Shown: in pieces, positions 13,851-21,806 of the stretch
Layout of the letters: each line of letters opens with the position of its first letter
Numbering within the stretch: the first letter of the stretch is position 1
Assembly (NCBI GenBank): GCA_017480325.1
Contig: JAFVAY010000011.1
Location: 62,001-126,000, forward strand
Direction: 5' to 3'
DNA: 64,000 bases
Origin: Clostridiales bacterium
Lineage (GTDB): Bacteria; Bacillota; Clostridia; Saccharofermentanales; Saccharofermentanaceae
Position numbers and translations under genes: made by a program
The notes under the pieces: model-generated
What the model saw: the letters and a program-made list of their open reading frames with translations, nothing else
Told to the model about the DNA's origin: nothing
The model's database searches: none

Positions 13851-15446
13851 TTAGCGTGATATTCCTTTATTCTTTTTGGGGTGATTAGGGTTATTTGCTT
13901 TGTTTGCATCGACGATCTTCTGAGCAGCTGCAAGCTTCTTTAATAAGCTTTGCTTCTCACTCTTGATCTCGGGTGTAAGCTTCTCTCCTTCGGGAGTGAG
14001 TTCCGGAATGAGATCTTTTACAAGCTTCTTGGTGTACTTAAGAAGATCCGTCTCTTCCTGATATGGTTTGAGTTTGGAATTAAGACTCTTAAGTTTTGCT
14101 TTCAGAGAAGAAAGATGTTCCTTGAGTTCCTGCGAAGTATATGTCTGATTCTTCATATAGGTCTTGATATACTTGTCGGATTTCTTCCAAGCAGCAAGTT
14201 CTTCCCTATGCTCTTGAGCAAACTTTTCCTTTCTGCCTTTCCAATGGATCTTCTCGTATTTGTCGTGAACCGGATCGAGTTTTGCTTTCCTGTCGAGATG
14301 TTCGACCATGCTTTCGATTTGCTTAACGCTTTCTCGAATGTCACTTATCTCTTCGCGGATCGGAGCTGCGAATTGTGACAGGGTGGTAAGTCTGTTATCG
14401 AGATCAGTAACATTGGTGATATCGTGTTCACGGAGATAAGAAACAATATCGGAGAAGTTGCGAAGATCTTTTATAGCTGCATTCTGTTTTCCGTATATGT
14501 TGCTCCAGTCAGATCGATCCTGGCTTCTCTCGTCAAAACGGATGATAAGAAGATCAACAAGGTTGACTTCCTTTGGATCCATCTCGACTTCCTTGATTGC
14601 AAGTGTGATGTCCGAGATCCATTCTTTGAGTTTGCTGATAGCATTCTTAATAGAACGGATAAGAGAATTCTTTTTCTTGATCTCTCGGTTCAGATTTCCG
14701 ATATTGGTCTTAATCCCTCGCCGCTCCATAGCGGTCACAGCAGGGCCCATGTGAACAGTCGGTATCTGTTCGATGCCCTGTCGTTTATACGACTTCATAC
14801 TAATGCGTTCAGGACGGTGAGCGGCTTCGAGATATTTATTCTGTGTTACTTCCCAAGCATGTCGCCACTTCTCGGCATTTTCTCTGTTATCCCAATCTGT
14901 AGTGAAAACTTTTCGGAACTTCCATTTACCTTTATCATCTTTGATGCGGTTACCGTTTGCATCCAACTCATATTCACGTCTGGATTTCGGAAGCCATTTT
15001 CCGTCCTTGTCCATCGCACGCATTGTGAGCATGACGTGAGCATGAGGATTGTGACCGGGTGGTTCAGGATCATGGATAGCGATATCGGCTATCATACCTT
15101 TGGAGACAAACTGCTCCTGAATATGTTCACGGAGCATCTTGATATTTGTCTCCATCGGCAACTCGATCGGCAGGGCAATCTCTATCCTTCTGGCTAACTG
15201 TGCATTCCAGTTAGGTTCCGATTTCTCGACCGCGTTCCATAACGTGTTGCGGTCGGAGTATTCAGGTGGAGCGCTCTCGGGAAGAAGGATCTGCGTGTAA
15301 ACGATACCTGTCTTCTCGGGATAGTTCTTGGTCTCGTGGGTGCGTTCGTCGTATAACTTCTCACCGGATTGATAAGCAGCACCGGCTACCGAGCACGCTC
15401 CGGCTGATCGCGCAGCGATCTTTATTTTGTAATGAGGGCACGGCAT
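13851..15446 (-). CDS. mobA: MobQ-type relaxase (MobA/MobL family)
   Basis: 531 residues; AAGGAGG before the ATG. The N-terminal nuclease domain starts IKIAARSAGACSVAGAAYQS and carries the metal-binding triad in HNPHAHVMLTM (His132, His135, His137); the Tyr in AAYQSGEKLYDE is the likely DNA-linking residue region. A long charged coiled-coil tail (residues about 250-530) follows. Relaxases of this class nick one strand at oriT to begin transfer through another element's secretion channel. The predicted oriT lies directly upstream at 15703-15733, the usual arrangement. Confidence 0.9.
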   Translation of the reverse strand: MPCPHYKIKIAARSAGACSVAGAAYQSGEKLYDERTHETKNYPEKTGIVYTQILLPESAPPEYSDRNTLWNAVEKSEPNWNAQLARRIEIALPIELPMETNIKMLREHIQEQFVSKGMIADIAIHDPEPPGHNPHAHVMLTMRAMDKDGKWLPKSRREYELDANGNRIKDDKGKWKFRKVFTTDWDNRENAEKWRHAWEVTQNKYLEAAHRPERISMKSYKRQGIEQIPTVHMGPAVTAMERRGIKTNIGNLNREIKKKNSLIRSIKNAISKLKEWISDITLAIKEVEMDPKEVNLVDLLIIRFDERSQDRSDWSNIYGKQNAAIKDLRNFSDIVSYLREHDITNVTDLDNRLTTLSQFAAPIREEISDIRESVKQIESMVEHLDRKAKLDPVHDKYEKIHWKGRKEKFAQEHREELAAWKKSDKYIKTYMKNQTYTSQELKEHLSSLKAKLKSLNSKLKPYQEETDLLKYTKKLVKDLIPELTPEGEKLTPEIKSEKQSLLKKLAAAQKIVDANKANNPNHPKKNKGISR

Positions 15447-15492
15447 AGTATCAACCTCCTTCCGTTGTTCATGTGCGCTCAGGGCAAAATAA

Positions 15493-15699
15493 AAGACCGG
15501 ACTTTCTCACGGCGAAGTGAGAAAGTAACGGTCTTAAGTTGCGATCAGGGCAGGGCAGCGATTAGCCCTGCTCTGTCGCAATAGCAAAAGGGTAGCAAGC
15601 AAAGCTTGCGCAGGGAAAGCGCTAGCGTTCCCTGAAGACGGAAGACTTAGTGCGCTCCTGTGCACAAGTCTGAAGTCAGCCCCTCCGGCCAGGAGCGCA
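15493..15699. other. highly structured non-coding region before the relaxase gene
   Basis: At least five inverted repeats lie side by side: 15493-15535 (ACTTTCTCAC/GTGAGAAAGT, with AAGACCG/CGGTCTT outside), 15539-15581 (GCAGGGC/GCCCTGC inside TTGCGA/TCGCAA), 15595-15609, 15611-15634, and TGCGCTCCTG (15651-15660) with CAGGAGCGCA (15690-15699). This density is typical of a plasmid-like oriT or single-strand origin. On the minus strand the first hairpin is followed by TTTTATTTTG and could terminate transcription from the DUF3847 gene. Confidence 0.6.
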
Positions 15700-15702
15700 A
15701 TT

Positions 15703-15733
15703 CACACCTTTAGGTGTGTATAATTGCGCCCTT
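15703..15733 (+). other. predicted origin of transfer (oriT, IncQ-like nic)
   Basis: A 7-bp inverted repeat CACACCT/AGGTGTG (15703-15718) is followed by TATAATTGCGCCCTTG. The TTGCGCCCTT part resembles the nic consensus TAAGTGCGCCCT of IncQ/MobQ plasmids, and it stands about 260 bp upstream of a MobQ relaxase. The nick would fall near the G/C at 15726-15731. The assignment rests on this motif and on position. Confidence 0.6.
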
Positions 15734-15760
15734 GATTCTCAAGGGACTTATACTGCGGTC

Positions 15761-16045
15761 TCAGGCCGTCGGTTCCTGTTCCTTTTTGCTCAGCATTCCG
15801 ATTACATCCGGAAGGTTAAATACAGTCTTCAGGATGACTTCGATCTGCTCGGTTGTGTACTTCTCCGGATCGAGATACTGTTCCAACATCGCTCCATGAT
15901 TACAAAGGCGGTGAGTGCGTTCCTTGCGTGTCAGTTCCTTCTCCTGCGCACGCAGAATCTTCAATCTCTGCTCTTCGCTCTTGATCTTCTGTTCGGTTCT
16001 CTCGCGATCTGCACGTACATCATCAAGTGTCTTCTTTCTTGCCAT
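15761..16045 (-). CDS. DUF3847 family mobilisation-associated protein
   Basis: 94 residues; AAAGGAGG before the ATG. A basic coiled-coil start (KKTLDDVRADRERTEQKIKS), then THRLCNHGAMLEQYL and a short C-terminal helix. This is the pattern of DUF3847 proteins, which regularly precede MobA/MobL in clostridial mobilisable elements and may help the relaxase bind oriT, as MobC does. The predicted oriT lies between it and the relaxase. Confidence 0.75.
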   Translation of the reverse strand: MARKKTLDDVRADRERTEQKIKSEEQRLKILRAQEKELTRKERTHRLCNHGAMLEQYLDPEKYTTEQIEVILKTVFNLPDVIGMLSKKEQEPTA

Positions 16046-16086
16046 ACGGTTTCCTCCTTTCTCCCGATATTTTTGGGCATAATAAA

Positions 16087-16114
16087 AGCTCCCGGTCTTT
16101 TCAGAACGAGAGCT
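16087..16114 (-). terminator. terminator of the restriction-modification gene
   Basis: AGCTC/GAGCT arms with CG and TCT/AGA inner pairs around GAAA (minus-strand view), followed on the minus strand by TTTATT. It lies 30 bp past the stop of the MmeI-like gene. Confidence 0.55.
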
Positions 16115-16143
16115 CTTAGTATGATCAAATACTATGTAATGAA

Positions 16144-18888
16144 TCAGGTTGTTTTTTCTGAATACAGCTTAAATAGGTGTGCTACGATCTTTTCCTCGTC
16201 GCCATCGAAGTCAACACCGTATGCTTCTTCAACTGCTTTATCGAGTTCCTTATGGGCTTCTATCAGTTCGTTAGGCATCTTATCAGGATCATAAAGATCT
16301 GCAAGAGTTTTATTAGGGTGGTGCTGTCTTATGTCTATCACTTGTTGTGCAAGATTTTCTATTATTTGTTTCTGCTCAGGGGTAGGATCTGGCCAAACAA
16401 AATTGTTGTATACAATAGTGTTTGAGTAACGATATCTACTCTCTAGCCTGCCTGCAACAGCTCTCATCCATGCGTTATGAAACTGTGAAATCAAAATCCC
16501 AAAGACATATTTGCTATCAACAGGAATGAATCTTAACGCATTACTAGCAATAATACTCTTATCAAGGTATGCGATCGGAATATACATTCGTCGTTCTGAA
16601 GATGTTTCGGGTATAGCGATGTAATTTGTAGTAGGTTGCTTGTTTTCTTGAAACAACCAAGGTGTGACTGCGGATTTACGAGTTGCATCTTTCTTGCTTG
16701 CTAGTCTCATCTGTTTAACCTTTTGGACTCTTTCGTAAACGGCAGGCATATCCTCTATATCGTCCATAGATAAGTCCTGCAACCACAAGCAATATCTTGA
16801 ATTATTATTGATAAAATCATCTGATCCCATAAAAGGATGAATATATTTTTCGCACAAAGGACAGTCTGATATCAGAGCAATGCGGTCATCATTTGAAAAA
16901 ATTAAGTTTCCGCCTTCAACAGGTTTTCCTCCAGCTATCATGGGAGGAACCGAATGGCAAAGAGGGGTGCTTCTATTACTTATAAAGATATTTTCGGCTG
17001 GTATCAGATATGCATTAATATTGCTTGATTCAATTACTTCGTTTCCCTTGAATATTCTTCTTTTAATAGTATTCAGTTTAGAATAGGAAACTATGATAAC
17101 AGTAACACCTGCCTGATTATCTGATTCATTAGACCACTTAAACGATGTCCAAGCAAAATCAATATGAAAATTCTTTTCAAATAGTGGTTTCCATACGGGC
17201 TCAACTTGTTGTCCTTGGCAAATTGAGTTTGTAGAAACAAAAGCTACTCTTATTGGGAAATCTTTAACGTATTCAGCAGCCCGCCAGTGCCAACACGCAA
17301 CATAATCTACGGTTTTCACTTTGCCAAATATTGTTTCTCTGTCAGACTCCTGATCAGGTGTAAGGTTTGAATAACCTATAAATGGTGGATTACCCATAAT
17401 AAATGAACATTCAGAAGCAGGAAGAACCTCGTTCCAGTCTTTGCGAAGCGCATTATCATGAACGATATTTGCACGTTCGTGAAGCGGAAAATCATCACCC
17501 GCTGATAAAAGCATGGATTCTTCGCCATTTGCTTTAAGGCGAGATATCCAGAGTGCTGTTTCTGCAACTGTTACCGCAAAATCATTTATCTCTATACCGT
17601 AGAATTGATTGAGTGATACTCGCTTGCCCTTATCCTCATCCTCTTCAAATCCGAAAGCTGCCTGACCGCCTCGCAATTCAATTAAAACTGAGTCCTCTAG
17701 TTTACGGAGACAAAGGTAGGTCTCGGTAAGGAAATTTCCAGAACCTGCGGCCGGATCAAAGAACTTTAGTGAACATAACTTATCAAGGAATAATTTATAT
17801 CTGTTCTTCTTCTGGCGAGGTGTAAGTTCATTGTTATCTCTTATATCTGTGAATTCTTTCTTCAGATCATCAAGAAATAAAGGATCGATTACCTTATGAA
17901 TATTTTCCGGAGAGGTATAATGCATGCCGCCTTTTCGACGAGTCTCAGGGTTCAAAGTAGATTCGAAGATACCACCAAAAATGGTAGGAGAAATCTGAGA
18001 CCAGTTTACCGGTGCTGATACTTTATGCAGAAGAAACTCTTTTGCTTCCTCGCTAAAGTTGGGGATCTCTGTATCTTCCTTGAATAGTCCGCCGTTAACA
18101 TAAGGGAAATCTTTTATAGATGTGTCATAAGGATCCCGATCACTATGCGGAGTATCCAATGCTTTGAATAATCTCTTAAGGTTCATTCGGATGTTTTGAG
18201 CCGGTACATCTTTCAAATAATTGTAAAAAGCATCTTTTGGAAATAGATCCGCATCCTCGCAGTAAAGGCAGAACACCAGTCTTACGCAAAGAACATTTAA
18301 TGCATGCTGAGATGCATCGGAATCGGGATCGATATATCCCTCACGCATCAGATCATAAAGCTGCCCTATAAGACGACCGGCCTCGATAGAGACCTGCTTT
18401 TCTTTTTCAAGGCGGCTGTTATTTGGATCTACTATTATGTTGAGATAATCCGGTCTGCCTGCAAGTTCTGCTAGAGTAAACTCAAATGCATTATTAGCAA
18501 GTTCCGAACGTCCGTATTTTTCTCGATCATAAATTCTGAACTGTCTAAAGTTACAAGTGATAATAAAACGAGGCTGTTCAGGCAACGGAAGATCAACGAC
18601 ATAATCCATCGCCTGTTCGAGCGGAGTTTTCATCTTTCCCTGACGAGGTTCAGGCTTATCAAGATCAATCTCAATGCTTTTCTGTTCTACAAGAATACCG
18701 GCATCACGAATCCATACATCAATAAAACCGCCACCAGGAAGATGATGCTCAAACTTTACATCATCACTATGCGCGTACCCTAAAGCACGAAGAAGCTGAA
18801 GCCAGTACTGTTGAGTATCGCCTTTCTCGTAACCTATACCATCCCATCGTTTGGTGAATTCCTTAATAGCACTCTTATCTATAGCCAT
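16144..18888 (-). CDS. MmeI-like (type IIL) restriction-modification enzyme
   Basis: 914 residues from the ATG at 18888, which has AAGGGG upstream; a TTG-type extension is less likely. The N-terminus has a PD-(D/E)XK nuclease core, FIDVWIRDAGILVEQKS (Asp57, Glu68, Lys70). A helical spacer follows, then an N6-adenine methyltransferase domain with motif I FFDPAAGSGNFLTETY and motif IV FIMGNPPFIGY; the last third should be the target-recognition region. In MmeI-type enzymes one chain both cuts and methylates, needing no separate methylase. As cargo it would make element loss costly and protect the host from phage. Both active sites look intact. Confidence 0.85.
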   Translation of the reverse strand: MAIDKSAIKEFTKRWDGIGYEKGDTQQYWLQLLRALGYAHSDDVKFEHHLPGGGFIDVWIRDAGILVEQKSIEIDLDKPEPRQGKMKTPLEQAMDYVVDLPLPEQPRFIITCNFRQFRIYDREKYGRSELANNAFEFTLAELAGRPDYLNIIVDPNNSRLEKEKQVSIEAGRLIGQLYDLMREGYIDPDSDASQHALNVLCVRLVFCLYCEDADLFPKDAFYNYLKDVPAQNIRMNLKRLFKALDTPHSDRDPYDTSIKDFPYVNGGLFKEDTEIPNFSEEAKEFLLHKVSAPVNWSQISPTIFGGIFESTLNPETRRKGGMHYTSPENIHKVIDPLFLDDLKKEFTDIRDNNELTPRQKKNRYKLFLDKLCSLKFFDPAAGSGNFLTETYLCLRKLEDSVLIELRGGQAAFGFEEDEDKGKRVSLNQFYGIEINDFAVTVAETALWISRLKANGEESMLLSAGDDFPLHERANIVHDNALRKDWNEVLPASECSFIMGNPPFIGYSNLTPDQESDRETIFGKVKTVDYVACWHWRAAEYVKDFPIRVAFVSTNSICQGQQVEPVWKPLFEKNFHIDFAWTSFKWSNESDNQAGVTVIIVSYSKLNTIKRRIFKGNEVIESSNINAYLIPAENIFISNRSTPLCHSVPPMIAGGKPVEGGNLIFSNDDRIALISDCPLCEKYIHPFMGSDDFINNNSRYCLWLQDLSMDDIEDMPAVYERVQKVKQMRLASKKDATRKSAVTPWLFQENKQPTTNYIAIPETSSERRMYIPIAYLDKSIIASNALRFIPVDSKYVFGILISQFHNAWMRAVAGRLESRYRYSNTIVYNNFVWPDPTPEQKQIIENLAQQVIDIRQHHPNKTLADLYDPDKMPNELIEAHKELDKAVEEAYGVDFDGDEEKIVAHLFKLYSEKTT

Positions 18889-18960
18889 ATCAAATCCCCT
18901 TCGGTAATGCACTTATTCAAGTAACATTATACCATCGAAGGGGATTATCGATTCGTAAGA

Positions 18961-21711
18961 TTATGATGCTTTATGCTCTTCGCGATAACGTTTGTTATAT
19001 TCCTTCATATACTGACGTCGTGCTTCAAGCTTTGCAGCAATCTCAGGATCAGTTTTGGCAAGTTCCTTCTTTTTATCTCTACATTTCATAGTAGCTTTTA
19101 CCTGTCTTGACCTGATGTCAGCAAGCTTGGCAGCCGCTTCGGGATCTGTCTTGGCAAGTTCGACGAGCTCTGCCTTGTGATTCTTAGCCCATTCATTTCT
19201 GTGATCCAATCTATCTCTGACCTTTTTTGCGGCTTCAGGATCAGACTCCGCTTGCTCTCTGAGTTTATGTCTGCTCTTAATTGTAGCCCGTGAGCTTTTC
19301 CTTTTCATTCTTTCAAGTTCCTTGGCTGCTTCAGGATCAGTCTTAGCTCTTTCTTTAAGATCTTCTAGTTTAGCCTTCTGCTTGGCATATTGCCTCTTTG
19401 CTTTCTCGTGTATCTTGGCTTTCTGTTCAGCTGCGTATTCAGGATCGTTCTCCATGCGCTCAAGCTTCTTTTTTTGGCACTTCGCGGCATAACCCTTATG
19501 TGCATCATAAAACTTCTGCAACTCAGCTGCTGCATCTGGATCTGTCTCAGCCTGTTCCTTAAGTTTGTCCAGTCTTGCTTTCACCTTGGCATAGTTTTTC
19601 CTTGCCTTCTCAGATCTTTCCGCCTTTACTTGAGCTGCATACTCTGGATCATTGGCCATTCTTTCTTGGAGTTTCTGCTTGTTAAGTGCGTTCTTGGCGG
19701 CCTGCCTTCTTCGCCTTTCGACAAGTGCAGCAGCAGCTTCCGGATCCGTCTTAGCTTTCTCCTTGAGTTCAGCAATGGTAATATAGTTACTATGGAGATG
19801 AATTCTTTCTTGTTCGATTCTCCGTGCTTCTTTCATTGCCTGATACTCAGGATCGGCTTCTCTCTTAGCTTTAATCTTGGCTCTGGCATTGCGCCCTTTT
19901 TCTCTTTCTTTCTCATAATGTGCTTCAAGTTCAGCAGCGGCTTCAGGATCATGCTTGGCACGTTCCTTAAGATTAGCAAGCCACGCTTTTTTTCGAGCTC
20001 GCTCTCTCTGAGATTTAGCTTTTGCTTTTTCGGCATAGTATTCATCGATTTTAGCCCGACGTTCTTCCTCCGTAATGACCGGCAAGGGCGGAAGATAACT
20101 GCCTATAAAATTAAAACAAACATCGATCTGCTGATAACGATATTTACCCCTGCCGCCAACCGGAGCATGAACTTCTATTCGGTCAATCAGTTCATAAAGC
20201 ATTGCATCCGAAATCTCATCAAAGGTCTTATATTTCTTTATAAGAGTTATAAAGCGGTTAGGGTTGGGTTTTTCCGGTGTAGAGTTGTTAATCGTGTCTT
20301 CGAGTTCTGATACTCGCTTCTCAAGAGATACCTGTTCATTATCATACTGCGACATGAGTCTTTGGATCTGGCGCTCAGGCATGATGCCTTTGATTTGGTT
20401 CTCATAAAGGCCTTGAATAAGCGAATCGAGCTCGGTTAAGCGATTCTTAGCTTTCGATAGTTCCTTCTTATCATCAGAAGATATCATTTGTTGCTTCGCT
20501 TCCCATTGCTCCATAAGTTCTCTTGCAAAAGCATCCTCATCCTCTAAAATGTGACTTGCAACAAGCTTTGTTGCCTCAAGTATAGCCGCCTCAAGATCAG
20601 TTGCTTTTACATAGTGATTAGTGCAATTATGTCTGATATTACGGAAGTTACCGCAGTTATAAGTGCTGTCAGAATCCGTTGCAGTTCCTGCCTTAATCTT
20701 CTTGGAAGATGGAGCGGAATATCCCATTCTTGCTCCACAATCAGCACAATATCCGAAGCCTGAAAGCCTGTGCGAGTATGTTCCAGGTGCAGTTTTCTTG
20801 GGCGATCTTTTCCTAAGTTTATTTGCAAGATCCCATGTTTCCTGATCGATGATCGCTTCATGCGTATTAGGAAAAAAGAGGAGTTCTTCAGGTTTTGCCT
20901 TTCTACGCTTCTTGGTCTTAAAGTTCTCGGTTATAGTCTTTCCAAGAACAGTATGTCCGAGATATTCCTGCCTCTCGAGAATATAAACTACAGTGCTTTT
21001 ATTCCAGAAGTACGGATCATAATAATCATGCATGCGAGACACTTGATTATCTTTCTGATCCTGATATGCAGCCGGTATGAGAATTTTTTCCTCTCTCAAT
21101 ATCTCAGCAATTCGTGCTACAGATATACCGGAAGCAGCCATTTGGAAGATCCTTCTGACAACAGCTGCGGCTTCTTCGTCGATATATAGAGTCTGTTTAT
21201 CATCAGCTTTTCGATAGAAACCATAGGGGATCGCTCCACTACACCTTAAGCCGTTCTCCATTCTGTTACGGAAGACGGCGCGGATCTTCTTACTTGTATC
21301 TTTGGCATACCACTCATTCATAATATTTAGGAATGGGGTAAATTCATTGTCTGTGGGATTGTTACTGTCTATTCCGTTATTCACTGCGATGAAACGGACT
21401 CCCTTATCCGGGAAAACCATTTCTGTATAGAATCCTACCTGGAGGTAGTTTCTTCCGAAACGGCTCATGTCTTTTACGATGACCGTTTCAATATTACCGG
21501 CCTTAACTTCGTCTAGCATTTCCTGAAAGCCAGGGCGGTTGAAATTTATTCCGGTGAATCCGTCATCACTAAAGTGTCGGACATTTTTGAAGCCATTTGA
21601 CCTTGCATAGTCTTCAAGGTACTTTTTCTGGTTCAAGATCGAGTTGGATTCTCCCTGCTGTTCATCATCACGGGAGAGACGTTCATAAAGTGCTGTAAAC
21701 TTAGTATTCAT
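18961..21711 (-). CDS. large serine recombinase with an extended repeat-rich C-terminus
   Basis: 916 residues; most relatives have 500-600. Residues 1-150: resolvase domain with catalytic Ser13 in YERLSRDDE and the VKDMSRFGRNYLQVGF arginine motif. Residues about 170-300: recombinase domain. About 315-365: zinc ribbon (GYCADCGARMGYS, then YNCGNFRNIRHNC). About 395-470: coiled coil; then a DUF4368-like block GGRGKYRYQQIDVCFNF. From about 555 to the end runs a highly charged Lys/Arg/Glu/Ala tail with ten spaced xDPExAA units (such as TDPEAAAEL, NDPEYAAQV). It should integrate and excise the element at the TT core. The start is 73 bp from the attR arm. The tail is likely DNA-binding or oligomerising; that is inference. 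Confidence 0.9.
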   Translation of the reverse strand: MNTKFTALYERLSRDDEQQGESNSILNQKKYLEDYARSNGFKNVRHFSDDGFTGINFNRPGFQEMLDEVKAGNIETVIVKDMSRFGRNYLQVGFYTEMVFPDKGVRFIAVNNGIDSNNPTDNEFTPFLNIMNEWYAKDTSKKIRAVFRNRMENGLRCSGAIPYGFYRKADDKQTLYIDEEAAAVVRRIFQMAASGISVARIAEILREEKILIPAAYQDQKDNQVSRMHDYYDPYFWNKSTVVYILERQEYLGHTVLGKTITENFKTKKRRKAKPEELLFFPNTHEAIIDQETWDLANKLRKRSPKKTAPGTYSHRLSGFGYCADCGARMGYSAPSSKKIKAGTATDSDSTYNCGNFRNIRHNCTNHYVKATDLEAAILEATKLVASHILEDEDAFARELMEQWEAKQQMISSDDKKELSKAKNRLTELDSLIQGLYENQIKGIMPERQIQRLMSQYDNEQVSLEKRVSELEDTINNSTPEKPNPNRFITLIKKYKTFDEISDAMLYELIDRIEVHAPVGGRGKYRYQQIDVCFNFIGSYLPPLPVITEEERRAKIDEYYAEKAKAKSQRERARKKAWLANLKERAKHDPEAAAELEAHYEKEREKGRNARAKIKAKREADPEYQAMKEARRIEQERIHLHSNYITIAELKEKAKTDPEAAAALVERRRRQAAKNALNKQKLQERMANDPEYAAQVKAERSEKARKNYAKVKARLDKLKEQAETDPDAAAELQKFYDAHKGYAAKCQKKKLERMENDPEYAAEQKAKIHEKAKRQYAKQKAKLEDLKERAKTDPEAAKELERMKRKSSRATIKSRHKLREQAESDPEAAKKVRDRLDHRNEWAKNHKAELVELAKTDPEAAAKLADIRSRQVKATMKCRDKKKELAKTDPEIAAKLEARRQYMKEYNKRYREEHKAS

Positions 21712-21784
21712 GGGCTTTTTGCCTCCTTTCTATGCAAATTAAAAACCCTAGAAAACAGTATAGATACGCATTTCCTAGAGTTTA

Positions 21785-21806
21785 GTATTGGGGAAGTGGT
21801 CATTTT
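21785..21806. other. attR, right end of the mobile element
   Basis: The 20-bp arm 21785-21804 (GTATTGGGGAAGTGGTCATT) is followed by the core TT at 21805-21806, and host helicase sequence resumes with CGGTGAT at 21807. Another dyad, AAACCCTAGAAAA with TTTCCTAGAGTTT around 21743-21783, lies just inside and may be an extra recombinase binding site. Confidence 0.65.

Larger units (their letters stand above)
8740..21806. mobile_element. 13.07-kb integrative mobilisable element inserted in the helicase gene
   Basis: The segment separates two parts of one helicase frame. Deleting it at the TT core gives CTG-TTC-GGT across the join (Leu-Phe-Gly) and one continuous 1,100-codon frame. The right end holds the large serine recombinase, reading leftward and ending near attR. 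Cargo and mobility genes, right to left: recombinase, MmeI-like restriction enzyme, DUF3847, oriT, MobQ relaxase, replication protein, TnpW, two unknown genes; then, on the + strand at the left, a small membrane protein, an XRE regulator and a broken MATE gene. No type IV secretion genes are present, so it would be mobilised by another element. The truncated MATE shows past deletion or nested insertion near 10.5 kb. Confidence 0.85.

Noticed and set aside
19390-20310. Long open frame opposite the recombinase tail
   Set aside because: It is the complement of a repetitive Lys/Ala/Glu-rich coding region, which commonly leaves long antisense frames; no start site or family similarity supports it.
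8754-21760. CAGTA shared near both element ends (8754-8758 and 21756-21760) as the crossover core
   Set aside because: Joining there puts the two helicase parts out of frame and creates a TAG stop directly after the join; the TT core at 8738/21805 restores the frame and has symmetrical 20-bp arms.
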